Assembly: GCA_012845835.1 (NCBI GenBank)
Contig: JABAKD010000016.1
Span: forward strand, 18,313,820-18,377,819
Direction: 5' to 3'
Source: Undaria pinnatifida
Lineage: Eukaryota; Sar; Phaeophyceae; Laminariales; Alariaceae
DNA: 64,000 bases
A program made the position numbers and the translations under genes. Positions 19,973 to 30,737 of the stretch are shown here, in pieces (within the stretch, counting starts at the first letter, position 1; every line of letters starts with the position of its first letter). The notes below the pieces were generated by a model. It saw nothing but the letters and a program-made list of their open reading frames with translations, was not told the origin of the DNA and made no database searches.

Positions 19973-22900
19973 GTAAGGAGGGCGGGCAGGGGAGAGGGAG
20001 GGAGGAGGGGGGAGGTTGGTCTTCGTATGTAGTGCAGTCAGTAGAACAAAATAAATTTGGACTATTAATACTAATAATATACCTGTGGTCGTGCCTTTTT
20101 ACGTATACCATGTAGTTTATTAATTATATATGTACCTGTACGTGTATGACATGTTATAAAAAATGAAAAATGCACGTGAGCTGTGAGACTACCAAAAATT
20201 GTTTTTTGATCAGAAGTCAGCTTTGCAAGCTGCGTGTGATACTTCGATCGCGCGTATTACGGGGTGTGTATACCCTCGTGAAGGGTACAGGTCGGTGACT
20301 CCCCTGATAATCTATTACAACGCCCCCCCTTCTTCTGTTTCTATGTACATGCATGCCTCTCCTCGCTGTAATTTTGTCTTCCCGGCCGCCCGATTCTTGC
20401 CTGACAAAATTGCAACGAAAAATGTTAAAAATTACGAAACCGCAGCTACTTTTGCCCCAACCTTGGACACGACGGCTACCCTAAGTGGGCACCGAGAGCG
20501 GTAACTGCCGGGACCTGCAAACCTGTGGCGCGAGATTTGCTCAAGACAAACCCCTTTCCGCCGAACTTCAAGGTCTTGTTCTATGGCAACTCTCACCTCA
20601 GACAGGTAAACTTGTTTTCTCATTTAAAAAAAAATTGAATCAGGGGAGCACGCAAAAAAGAGAAAACGGAGCCACGCTCCTAGAAAGGTCAAGACGAAAA
20701 AAAATCGGAGCGTTGTGATTTCTGCGCGAATCGAAAAAATGGCGTTTTTTCTCCAACTTTTTCTTGTTGGTTTTATGTAGTAACCCCCCCCCTGGCTGGC
20801 TCCTTGAAAAACAAAATGTGGGTAAGCTTGTTTTATCATTTTTTCAATTTTGAACGTTTTTTTTGCTTTTTTTGAACGCTCAGAAGATCTTGTTCCGCGG
20901 CCGCTCTCACCTCAGACAGGTAAAGTTGATTATCGTTTTTAGTATTTTTGAACGCTTGTTTTGTTTCGTGTTCACTCCTAATTCTTAGTGTTAAATGTCC
21001 ATTTTTGTCTGGTGTTTGTCTCGACGCCGCCAGAGTGCATTGTCAAGATTTTGATCACGGGCAAGCTTATTTCTTGTTCTTCGTTTCGCTCGCCGGTGAC
21101 CGCCGCAGAGAGAAACCGCCAAGAAGGAGGAGAAACCACAGCAGAAACCATAGCAGTAGACTAGCCTCTATCCTCTACTGCTGTACCTGGCCTATCATTC
21201 GGCAAGGGAAGTGTCGTTCCGCTCGTGTGCTCCGTTATAGCGCGGGGCGACGCACATGAGACGCTTGGTGCCTCGACAGTGGTCGTCACTGCTTCCCTTT
21301 CCTCCGATCCTAGTTGCCCACCCGTCGGTGGGACCCCCAAATTTCATCCGTACTAAAGATTGATTTCGCCGGCTCTCTGACAAAACCTGACATTTCAAGA
21401 AATATTGTGAAAATGAAAATACATTCCAGCTGTGAGATGGAGGATTTTGTCGAAACTCATCTTTGCAAGCTGTGTATGATACTCCGATCCCGCGTACTAC
21501 GGGTTTGTGTGTCCTCATTAATGGATACGATAGGTCGGCGACTCCCCTTTTTGTACCAGCCTGTATGTTTTGTTGTTTTTTTTCCGTCGTCAGTTTGTTT
21601 TCGTCCGATCGGTATAGCAACGAGTCGGCACGGTTCAACCGCCTTAGAGCCCGAAAACCCCTCCCCATACTAATTCCAAGTAAGCTGTCCCCCCAAACGG
21701 CTTTCCAGTTGTGAATGGGCTAAATTTGACCAACTAGTTACTAGTCGGACTAATACCTTATAATTATTAAGTAGTCGTTTTCCGGAGGTGCCGACTCTCC
21801 GACTTTTTGGGTTTCCATACTCGCAGGAAGGATTGCTTAACTCCTCTACAACTGGAAACCCGTTTTTGGGGACAAAATTACTTGGACTTAGTATAGGGAG
21901 GGGTTCGGGGGCTCTAAAGCGGTTAACGCGCAGGTTTTGTCCGATCGGTCGAGCTATACGATTCGGCACGACTTGACCCCTTTAGAGCCCAAAAACCCTT
22001 CCCCATACTAATTCCAACTAAGCTGTTCCCAAAACGGGTTTCCAGTCGTGAATGGGTTAAATCGGCTACTAGTTACTAGTCGGACTAATAATTATTAAAT
22101 AGTCGTTTTCCGGAGGTGCCGACTATCCGACTTACTGGGTATTCATACTCGTAGGAAGGATTGCTTAACGCGCAATGTGTGTGGGCGTGTTTTTGGCGAG
22201 GCCACCTCGGCCGGGGGGAGGCTGATTTGGCTCGCTTCGCTCTTTTGGCTTGTAAGTCGGCAAGTCGGCTGACCATCAGCTGTTTCGCCGGCCGACGTAC
22301 CGACTAAATTCACTTAGTTGGTTAAAGGCACCTATCAAGTACCAGTTAGTTTACTGCGACTCACAGCTGTACCGATCGGTGTTTTTTTCGGGATCTGCGT
22401 CCCGACGCAGTATAGATTACCACTTGTTCCAAAAAGTGGCTGAAGCACACTTGTGTACGAAACCAAAGCGGGTTGATTCTCCCTGCGCTGCTTGTGTCGG
22501 TTTGATCGGGTCAAGGGATAGGGGTAAATTTATATACAATTAAAAGTGTATTTCAACCCTTTCTTCGGGTGCGTGCTAAGCTACTCTCCCCACTTCGTAG
22601 AAATGTGTAGTATTTGGGAGTAGTTAGTCCTGCGAGTACCTCCTCAGTATGAGCAGCACTACGGCCGATAATAATGTCGGTTATAAGCACCGGTGCAGCA
22701 GTAGCATGTACTACTGTAATATTGGACTAATTGTACAACTTCAACTTTAACTTCAACTTCAACTTCAACTTTGAAGACGTTTAGAAACTTGTAGGTTCAC
22801 ACATTTTGTTTAAAACTCCAGTGGCAGTATGGTTCAGCTTGTGGTTACGACTTGGCCCTACTCTGACAAAACGGTTGGTAAGTCTACACCGGCGGGGCCG

Positions 22901-25900
22901 CCTGTTTCGTGTTGTCATCTGCTTGATGTACTTACTTTATAACATTGTTTCAAATACATGTTAGTTCGATCTATTTAATGGTCGATGCTCATCCTTGCAA
23001 GCTGCGTGTACGGCCGCGGTTTTTTACAGATGGATTCCTCTTTGAAGATGTAGGGCATTGGCTATCCCCTGGATGCTGCGAGGGTTAACAGGACAATTAT
23101 GCCCAGGGCGATTTAAGCCCGTCATAATTCTTCGCACTCATATTATAACCCGTATTGTATGGAGGGGAACAGTGGCAGTGCTCACTGTTCAATTTTGTTT
23201 GCGACACGACCCAGCTTCGAAATATTGGTCGGTAGTACCTTCTAGTGCACACTAGCTTAACTTTTCGTCAGCTGGAAGAAATGTTCGGAACACCCACGCT
23301 GGTGCCAGCTTATGTGCGCCAACGATATAACAACACCCGAGTCATCTCTCTGTAGTGCGGCAGTGCTTGCACTTTTTGGTTTTTTTTTTTCTTTTTTTGT
23401 GACCGATCTGAGAGATCTGACCGGTTGAGCTCCTCAAGTATAGAACTATAACTGGGTTAATGTGATAACGTTTTTTTCCCGAGTATTTTTGTTTTGGGAT
23501 GTTGGTCGGGTTGCGCGGACGAATGCCTTCAACGTAATGTTTCGGGTGCGACATTGAAGCTCATGCTAGGAGCTCAGAAATTTATTAGAATCTGCTGCCC
23601 CCTAGCGTGGGATGTTTTATAAGAGGTACACCCTGATCCCACGCGGACCTGATCCCACTTAACCCTTTTAACACCGCACTCCCGACATCGGGACAAAACA
23701 CTTGGAGTTAGAGTAGGAAAATTCTGGGAGTTGGAAATGGGTTTTAGACTAGGAAAATTCTGGGAGTTGGAAATGGGTTTTAACTCTAAGTGTTTTTTCC
23801 CCATACCCATTTCCCAACTCCCAAAATTTCACGTTCTTATTCCAAGCGTTTGTCCCCGTATCGGAACCCATTTCCAACTCCCAGAATTTTCCTAGTCTAA
23901 CCCTTTAGTGTTTTCTCACCATATCGGGAGTGCGGTCCCTTTAAGGGTTTAATATGATGCAGAAATATATTCAGCACTCCGCAGGAGCCGCCGGAGGCCG
24001 TGAGCGCGAAGCGCTACTATCTTCATCACACGTTCTCGTCGGATTGTTGGTCAATGTGTTGGTTATTTGTATGTCCGCATCCACATGTGTTGAAACTATG
24101 TGCGTTGGTGCACATAAACTCGCACCAAATGTCCGGAACATGGCTGTTTTGGTAGCACAATCCCAGTGGCTAAAGCGGTGAGTCGGTAGGATTTCACGAC
24201 TAATAACTAGTCGGTAGCTCCCGTCATCCAACTTACTGAAGTTAGTTGGCAAAAAGTCGGCTGGTGAAGCCAACTGATGGCCAGCCGACTTGCCGACTGA
24301 AGTCAGGCGAGAGAAGCGGATAAATCAGGTCCCACTGTCCGAGGGGGCCGTGCTCGAAAGAATACAAAAATCCCATCCCGTATTTAGACAATCCTTCCCC
24401 CATGTATGGAAACACAATAAGTCGAATAGTCGGCACGTGCGAGAAAATAGTCGGACTAAAAGCAAGTTGGGCGACTCAAGTCGTGCCGACTCACAGCTCT
24501 ATCAGTGGCAGTATCGGTAATATTGTTTGGCAGTGTTTTGCGGCTTAGCTCACCTTCCACAAAATAGTAACAGCATGACATGAAGACCGTTAAAATGCTT
24601 TCCGGTCGCCTCGGTGGTCTATTGGCTACCCTCGAGTGCTACTAGAGTTGGTCCGGGAGTTCAAACCCCACGTGGGTTATACTAGAGGGTTTACTTGCAA
24701 AAAAAAAAACAAGGAGGAATCAACTGCTGAGAGCGTCTAGCAGCGTGGATAGGCGCGCACTTCGATGCGAGTCCACGGGGGGAAAAAAGGGTCAAGTCTT
24801 GGCGCGATAAAAAGAAAGGTGCATACCGTGATGGGTGGTGACGGGGACAGCCTGCATGTGTTCATGGTGCATGTCGAACCGGATGGTCGACTTGATCGAC
24901 GACGAGAGCGAGATCACCGAAGACATGCATACGTGTACACCTCCCTAGCATTTTTTCTCGCCCTTTTCCGCGTATTGTTTTATTATTCATTTTCGTTTCA
25001 GCGCTGTATGCGATACCAGGGTGTTAACACTTGGATGCCATTTCACTTTCTTCTGTTTCTGTTCCCTGTCTTTTACGTTCAACATGATCAAAAGGCGGTG
25101 GAGGGGATAGCCTGCATGTATTCGCGGTGCATATCGAACCGGAGAGTTACCATGATCGACGACGTTTCCGGAATCACCGAGGACATTATTGTCGGGCCCG
25201 ACATGCAATGTCGCGGCTGTGCGAGCCACCAGAAGTCCATGCACGATTTGCTGGAGTCCTATGGATGCTTCGTCGGCAGCGAGGGCGACAGGGCATGCAG
25301 GTGACCGCTGCTACAGTAGTGTAGGTTTCTTAATTGTAGCGGGTGGGGGGGGAGGGGAGGGGGGACGTTAGGGAATCGGTTTGTATGCATGTGTTGGGGT
25401 GGGAAATTGGGGAAGGGGCGTTAGGTTGATGGTCTTATGTTTGTGTGGGCGGAGGGGAGGGGGGAAGGGGGGAGAGCGGGGGGGGGGGGGGGATAATCAC
25501 GCGGTTTTATTTTGTGGCGGAGGGCTGCAGTTGCATGTGTGCTTCGACGGCGGCGGGTCCGACAGGGCAGGCAGATGATGAATGCTACCTGGTTCGTATG
25601 TTTCTACATTGTGGTGGATGGGGGGGAGGGGAAGGGGGACGTCAAGTCGATGAGTTTTATGTATTTTCTGGCGGGAGGGGGTAGAGGGAGGCGTTAGGGT
25701 GATGTTTTTTATGTACTGTGTGTGGTTGATGGGGGAGGGGGCGGGAGGAGGGGGGCGTAGGGGTGACTTCTCGTTTTAATATGCGGTGGAGGGGGGAGCG
25801 GGGGGAGGTCGCGTTTTCGTTTTGGCTCACGTTTACGTTCGCGTTTTCCGTTTTTGTTTCTTCGTTAACAACACCCCCACCCCCATTAATTTTCTTGAAT

Positions 25901-26689
25901 ACAAAAACGGAGACCCCAACACGTAGTCACGGAACATCAACAAACACCTGCGGTAACGACAAGGACGTGTTCCAGTTCGACAGCGTCGCCACCATATTAC
26001 ACGGTTTATTTCACGCTTTTCCTTTATTTTCTCCTCCACGTTTTCCTCAACATTTTTTTTCGTTTTTCGTTAACAACACCCCCCCCCCCCCCCCCCCCTC
26101 CTTCCCCCCCGGCACGCTACTTTTATTGCAAAACAAAATGGCGACCCCAATCAATCATGACCACTCATAAAACAGCTGCTACGACGACAATGGCGTGTTC
26201 CAGTTCGACAACGGCGCCACCATCCACTATCACTTCGCCCACAAGGAAAACAAAAAGCGCATCGAGGACGGAATCGCTATTCACGGCACGCGTTTTGACG
26301 ACTACGACGCAGTCGTGGCGAACGTGGGTAATGATCCGCGCATGCAGCCAGAGGATCTGCTGCGGACGGCCAAAACACTCCAACAGAAGGAAATTCCGCT
26401 AATTTTACTGAGCACTTACGATGGGGCGGGGAATGTGTACGACTGGAGCGGGGACCAGAAGGCCGAATTTGATAAATCTGAGGCGAAGTTTGTTCCGGTT
26501 CATCGCATGGTGGAGAGCATGGATTATCTGACGAAGGGAGTGATTGAGGGGGAGCGGAACCCACACTTTTGTATGCCGGGCCCTCCGAACGAGATTGCGA
26601 TCTTGCTGCTGAAAACGATGTGGGCGATACAGGGGGAGAACGAGAGGGCGGAGAGTGAAAGGGGGGACGGCAGACGACTTCGTCAGTGA
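19716..26689 (+). CDS. Secreted SGNH/PC-esterase-like protein gene, 3 exons
   Basis: Three exons (19716-19972, 25145-25300, 26176-26689) join with matching phase 2 at both introns into 309 codons including stop. The N-terminus has a hydrophobic signal-like segment ('RAFLVVVALCSAAVSSG', residues 9-25). The mature part is Cys- and Asp-rich. The C-terminal half contains 'DDYDAVVANVGND' and 'NPHFCMPGPPNE', which resemble the GxND block and the C-terminal His motif (D-x-x-H-x-C-x-P-G) of PMR5/PC-esterase-type SGNH proteins. Those proteins act on wall polysaccharide O-acetyl groups in the secretory pathway. The Asp three residues before the His is Arg here, and I see no GDS block, so catalytic activity is doubtful. 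The first intron is 5.2 kb. The exon 2 acceptor at 25144 is chosen by phase and has a poor pyrimidine tract, so the exon 2 start is the weakest point. The product could equally be an uncharacterised secreted protein. Confidence 0.55.
20165..20310 (-). repeat. Dispersed repeat R1, short form
   Basis: Reverse-oriented R1 copy: 'agctgtgaga' at the left, 'ctttgcaagctgcgtgtgat', 'cgatcgcgcgtattacgggg' and 'ggtcggtgactcccc' at the right. Confidence 0.75.
21408..21552 (-). repeat. Dispersed repeat R1, short form
   Basis: Reverse-oriented R1 copy with 'ccagctgtgagatggaggat', 'catctttgcaagctgtgtat' and 'aggtcggcgactcccc'. Confidence 0.8.
21597..22330 (+). repeat. Repeat family M3, two tandem copies
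   Basis: Two units of roughly 340 bp share 'ttagagcccgaaaacccctc' or a variant, 'ccatactaattccaa', 'tagttactagtcggactaat', 'agtcgttttccggaggtgcc' and 'aggaaggattgcttaac'. The second ends with 'ggcaagtcggctgaccatca', a hairpin arm also present in the other M3 copies. Confidence 0.8.
22738..22775 (+). repeat. (CAACTT)n microsatellite
   Basis: About six units of CAACTT or TAACTT. Confidence 0.85.
23505..23625 (+). repeat. Dispersed repeat R4
   Basis: 'gtcgggttgcgcg.acgaatg', 'atgtttcgggtg' and 'aggagctcagaaa' recur at 45825-45960, 56580-56720 and 60505-60620. Confidence 0.65.
23659..23951. mobile_element. Long-TIR element with nested hairpin
   Basis: The outer arms ('ttaacccttttaacaccgca' and its diverged reverse complement ending at 23951) enclose an inner, essentially perfect inverted repeat of about 34 bp ('agactaggaaaattctggga' near 23747 and its complement near 23866-23899). 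One inner arm is duplicated in tandem (about 23711 and 23750). A related fragment lies at 52390-52460. No coding capacity. Confidence 0.7.
24180..24510 (-). repeat. Repeat family M3, reverse copy
   Basis: It contains the hairpin 'gtcggctgg...ccagccgac' (24257-24296) and ends 'aagtcgtgccgactcacagc'. The mirror image of that end starts the copy at 62405, indicating a defined terminal sequence. Confidence 0.7.
24604..24710 (+). mobile_element. tRNA-derived SINE, family B
   Basis: A 107-bp unit starts 'ggtcgcctcggtggtctatt' (A-box-like 'tggtctattggctacc'), has a B box 'gggagttcaaacccc', and ends in an A11 run (24699-24709). It differs from family A in sequence and length and has almost no body, so it looks like a minimal tRNA-like retroposon. 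Confidence 0.7.
24831..24930 (+). pseudogene. Partial copy of the exon 2 acceptor region
   Basis: It aligns without gaps to 25091-25190 at a constant 260-bp offset, about 74 of 100 bases identical by hand count. It covers the sequence before exon 2 and its first 45 or so bases ('LIDD' and 'ITED' retained in frame). Where the true acceptor reads 'ccggag|agtt', the copy reads 'ccggatggt', with no AG. It then diverges abruptly after 'gacatgcat'. Confidence 0.75.
25145..25300 (+). CDS. Exon 2, PC-esterase-like gene
   Basis: It encodes 'VTMIDDVSGITEDIIVGPDM', then 'QCRGCASHQKSMHDLLESYG' and 'CFVGSEGDRAC'. The donor is 'gcatgcag|gtgacc'. The start was chosen because it is the only nearby AG giving phase 2. 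Composition favours this frame; another frame of the same bases is Arg-rich and was rejected. Confidence 0.5.
25330..25760 (+). repeat. G-rich GGGGAGGGG low-complexity block in intron 2
   Basis: Repeated runs of five to thirteen G separated by A or T fill most of intron 2 up to 25760, interrupted by the exon 2 donor-side copy. Strong G-quadruplex potential by inspection. Confidence 0.8.
25541..25590 (+). pseudogene. Partial copy of the exon 2 donor end
   Basis: 'gacagggcaggcag|atgatg' aligns with the exon 2 end 'gacagggcatgcag|gtgacc' (25281-25306) at a 274-bp offset, about 77 percent over 50 bp. The donor GT is AT in the copy. G-rich flanks are duplicated as well. Confidence 0.7.
25911..26005 (+). 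pseudogene. Partial copy of the exon 3 acceptor start
   Basis: 'ctgcggtaacgacaaggacg' then 'gtgttccagttcgaca' aligns with the exon 3 start (26176) at a 228-bp offset. It keeps the reading frame as 'CGNDKDVFQFDSVATI' against 'CYDDNGVFQFDNGATI'. The acceptor reads AC instead of AG. The duplicated block also includes the upstream intron ('cgttaacaacaccccc'). Confidence 0.8.
26176..26689 (+). CDS. Exon 3 (terminal), PC-esterase-like gene
   Basis: The acceptor is 'cataaaacag|ctgc' and phase 2 is consistent with exon 2. It encodes 171 codons ending in TGA. It carries 'HYHFAHKENKKRIEDGIAIH', 'DDYDAVVANVGNDP', 'IPLILLSTYDGAGN' and 'NPHFCMPGPPNEIAILLL'. The last 15 or so residues are low complexity and lead into the purine-rich 3' flank. 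Confidence 0.7.
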
Positions 26690-27748
26690 AGTGGGGGGAG
26701 CGCATGAGCACAGGGAGAGGGAGGAGGGAGAGGAGGGCAAACGAGGAGAAGGAGAGGAGGCAAGAGCGAATGGACAGAAGGCATGAGGAGAGCGAGAGGG
26801 CGGAGCGAGCGTGGAGCGGGAGAGGGGAGGGCGAATGAGCGGAGCGACGGGAGGGGGCGAGAGGGGAGAGCGAAAGGACTGAGCCGGCCAGTGGTCCTTC
26901 TGTCGTTTTTCTTTACTCGTATGGTGTCGTGTCGCGTCGCGTCGCACCGCGTCTCGACTCGCCCTGTCGCGCCTGTTGGGCCTTTGTGCCTGGCAAGTTC
27001 GTTCTTTCGTTCTCTGATTGTGTTTTTTCTTTCTTTCTGCTCTCTTTCGTTATGTTATATCTGTCTTGTTGATGACCTTTTGTCTCATTTGGACTTTTTA
27101 ATCCGCGCGGCGAAAGTTTTGTCGGTTTTGTATGTTTTTTTATAACACTACCTCGGGCATCCTCCGGACACCCGAACCCCCCCCCCCGCCCCCCCCGTCC
27201 AACGTCCCCCTCTTATCATTGCCGCGGCCGTTGTGTCGCTACTCACGCACCAGGTGGCACTGCTCTTTATTTTGGGTCGGAGATACGGCAGTAGATGCAA
27301 CCATTTTTGTTGCTGTGCACGAAGTGCTATCGCATGTTGACTCCCCCAAACAAAACACACAGAGCTCTGTACTCCGTTTACGCACAAGAATAAGAGTTAT
27401 AACACAAAAAATTACGTTTTTGGACAAAACCCCAATCGGGTTCCAAACACCGACTGTTTTTTTCATTTCCTGATACTCGCGAAAATGTCGGTAGTTTTGT
27501 TACGTTGTTTTATGGGGCTGGAAGTTTTGGAGTATAGCTCCATCACGCCCATTTTGTGCATTTTTTTTTATGGCTTGGCCTCGACCACGTTTCTCGCTGT
27601 GTTGCCTTCTGTTTTGGCATATTTTTCTCTGGCGTGTCCTCGAACGCGTTTCTCGCTTTGTTTCCCGGCTGTTTTGGTGCTGTGCTCGTTGACTCGCTTG
27701 GCCATGGCTGGAAGTGGTCTCCCTATAGTACCGTTATGTGCCAACCAA

Positions 27749-27950
27749 CAATACCGGCAGTATACCGGACAATACCGGCAGTATACCGGACAAAACCGGC
27801 AGCATACCGGACAATTCCGGCAGTATACCGGACAATACCGGCAGTTTATCGGACAATGCCGGCAGTTTACCGGGCGATACCGCCCAGTATACTGGACAAT
27901 ACGGGCAGTATACCGGGCAATACCGGGAGCATACCGGACAATGCCGGCAC
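27749..27950 (+). repeat. 21-bp minisatellite, about 9.5 units
   Basis: Unit 'caataccggcagtataccgg' plus a. Because 21 is divisible by three, the frames stay open and give repeats such as 'TIPAVYR' or 'NTGSIPD'; no start, flanking domain or similarity supports a protein. Confidence 0.92.
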
Positions 27951-28571
27951 TGTTTATAGTACCTATATCGGTACTAGACTAGCTGGGTCCTGTTGTTTCA
28001 AGCGATTTCCCCGACACTATACCGGCAATAAGCAGTATTTAACCGGCGCTATAGGGGGGCCACCACTGCTGTAGCTCCATCGCTTCGTCCGCAGTTTTTT
28101 TTCTGGCGTAGCATACGCTGCGTTTGTCACGTTGGTTTCCACGACGGCTTTGGTAGTGTGATGCTTGACCTGGGTATCGCTTCTCGCTTTCATGTTTACC
28201 TCCGGCTACTTTGGTAGTGCGTTGGTTTGCTCGTGCTGTGGTGTGCTGTAGGTGCGCCCTCGTGCGAGTACACGTGGGAGCACTCTCAGCTGCGTGTGTA
28301 CCTTTTTTTTTTACACCTCGTTTCCCTTTTTTTTATGTGCTTTGGCACGATGTGTTAGTTGAAAGGCATACGAACTTAGGGCGGGCCAAGCGATCACCGC
28401 CGCCGCCGCCGCCGCTGCGGTCTGTGTTTTTTTTCCTTATTTTTCTGCTGCTGTGTTTAATGTTGTTCTGCCGCGGCAGGCAAGGGCAGGCTAATGTGCT
28501 GCAATTAGCTACAGTAGTATTTAGAGAGAAATATGATGCCACGTCCGGTGTCAACTTCGAAAGCAAACGAT

Positions 28572-29090
28572 TGGATGTGGTTGGTCAGATTTTGTCCATG
28601 GATGATAAGTTGATGGTGATTGGCCAGATTATTGTCATGGGTGGTGAGGTTGACTGTGATTGGCCGGATGATGGCCGTGGGTGAGGTTGGTTGGGATTGG
28701 CCAGATAATGGTCACGGATGAGGTTAGCTTGATTGGCCAAGGGGTCATGGATGAGGTTGGATGGGATTGGCCGGATGATGGCCATGAGTGATGACGTTGG
28801 CTGTGATTGGCCAGATGATGGCCATGGACGAGGTCGGCTGTGATTGGCTAAACGATGGACGCGGATGTCAAGGTTGGCTGTGATCGGCCGGACGATGGTC
28901 ATAGATGAGGTTGGCTGTGATTTGCCAGGCCATGGTCATGGACGAGGCTGGCTGCGACTGGTAAAGTGGCCACGTATGAGGTTGGATGTGATTGGCCGGA
29001 CCATGGGTGATGGGATCGGCTTTGAGTGGCCAGAGGGTGGATATGGATGAGGTTGGATGTCATTGGCCAGATTATGGCCATGGATGACCG
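28572..29090 (+). repeat. About 44-bp minisatellite, around 11 units
   Basis: Diverged units resemble 'gattggccagatgatggcca' followed by 'tggatgaggttggctgt'. Unit length varies between about 37 and 50 bp. Confidence 0.88.
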
Positions 29091-30737
29091 CGACGGCAGC
29101 GACATCCGCGGTCGGTCGGGTATGACGTCATTGTTGATATGCGGGGCGATATACCGCCGCCGTGGCTTGCGTATGATACGGCAGACCGCGCTAGATTGAT
29201 GTTAGGCTCGAACGGTATTATTCTGTACCAGTTATTTTTATACAGTATAGAATAAGTCGAACTCGCAACGAGATTGAGTGATGGAAACGGCGTTCTGCTG
29301 CTCCTTCTTGTAGTTCCACGCTGGGTGTCGTCTGTGAAATTACTGCTGCGCATAATAAACCTTGATGCGCAATTTAGACAGAGGTGCGTCTGGTGGACAG
29401 TAGAAGTAGTGCTTGGAGTGTTTAATCCCTGTCGTGCACATGGTATTTTTACCCGTTACTGCTGCTGCAAAAATAGCTATATCTAGCTCGTTGCCAGAGG
29501 TCGACAATACGCCGACGGGCTTCTTTTTACTTTATCGAGCGATGCATCAAATTGTTTTTTCCTTTGGTAGGTTGGGCCTTGTTGCTTTTTCGCTTCGTCT
29601 GCGAGTGAGCGAGTACGAGTAGCTGCAGCTGCGATTATCCCTGCTGCGGGTAGCGATCAATATACCGGTGGAGGAGGACAAGGGGCCGGTGATTTCATGT
29701 TTTTTCTTGTGATAATCAAGTAGCTGCAGCTGCGGTCAACCCCAATACGGATGGCTGTACAAATGCAGCGGGAGGGGGGGGGGGTTATATGCTGTTATTG
29801 GCCCTGGTGGGCGGGGGAAAGGAGGAAGGAGAGGCCAAGAGCTATATGCTATTTTTGGTCTTGATGTGCCGGATAGCGGGAAGGGGCGGGGGGGGGGAAG
29901 TTACTTGCTCTTCTTGGTCTGGATGCGGGAGGGGGTACTACACGTAATTTGTGTGTTGTTGTGTTGCCGTGAAAAAAAAAGAAGAGGGGTATGGGGGGCC
30001 GGGAACCGAACTAAAAACGCTCCGTGGTTTTCTCTGAAATACAGCATTTGGCGTGTTGGTTCGGGTTCTGGGTTTGTGTGAAGCGTTGGTATGGATGGGC
30101 GGCATCGTGGCATTGATTGAGTTATCGCGGAAGTGGCGATACAGCGCCAAAACTCCATTTATTGATACTGATTTCGGGACATTTACTTGGTTTCCTTGTC
30201 GGAGGGAAGGAGGCGAGATGTCTAAATACAGTGGGTAATAACACGGAACGGTGCTGGCAGACTGGTGTTTATGAAATACGCGAACAGACAGCAGTGCTGC
30301 TGCTGCTAGTGTTAGCTGGTCAGCAAGCAGTTTGTTGCTGGGCGCTCATACGAGTGGTGTTTTTTAATCGCTGCCATGGCCTTCTGACTGGGCGTGTCTT
30401 AACGCTGTTGGGGCTTCAGAAGGAAAAGTTGACCAAGACAACAACTGGCGATTGCAGCGCTCTTCACACGAAGCAATCCGGGCTAGATTGGGTGGCGACG
30501 GTTTTACTGTCCACCTCCTCCGATGCCAGTATCTGTAAGAAACGCGCACAGCTTGCGCTGCCGTTGTGTTGCATCCTCGCAGCATGATAAGAATCGAGAT
30601 TACACGTTTGGTTTTCGATGCATGATTTAATACCATCGCCTAGACCTAGCACCAGGCGTATAGCAAACCTTTACATCCATGCGACCTAAAGCCTTCCCCC
30701 CCCCCCTCCCCCCCCCACATTCTCCCCGCCCTCCCCC

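Larger units (their letters stand above)
19973..25144 (+). other. Intron 1 of the PC-esterase-like gene
   Basis: This 5.2-kb intron is full of mobile-repeat copies: R1 (20165-20310 and 21408-21552), the M3 family (21597-22330 and 24180-24510), a CAACTT microsatellite (22738-22775), a long-TIR element (23659-23951), SINE B (24604-24710) and a partial copy of the exon 2 region (24831-24930). A short repeat 'gatcttgttc..cctcagacag' occurs near 20573 and 20887. Confidence 0.55.
26690..30737. other. Intergenic, tandem and low-complexity repeats
   Basis: 26700-26890 is purine-rich (GGGAGAGC-like units). 27175-27200 is C-rich. 27560-27690 holds two diverged units with 'cgtttctcgct'. Then come the 21-bp and 44-bp minisatellites. 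29750-29930 is G-rich. No gene is recognised; long open frames across the minisatellites are periodicity artefacts. Confidence 0.5.

Noticed and set aside
25090-25324. A 'GDSL' tetrapeptide in an alternative frame of exon 2
   Set aside because: The frame is strongly Arg-rich and does not join exon 1 or 3 in phase, and the surrounding residues do not resemble an SGNH block I.
27749-29090. CRISPR-like regular repeats
   Set aside because: Units are contiguous tandem copies without unique spacers, in a eukaryotic context.
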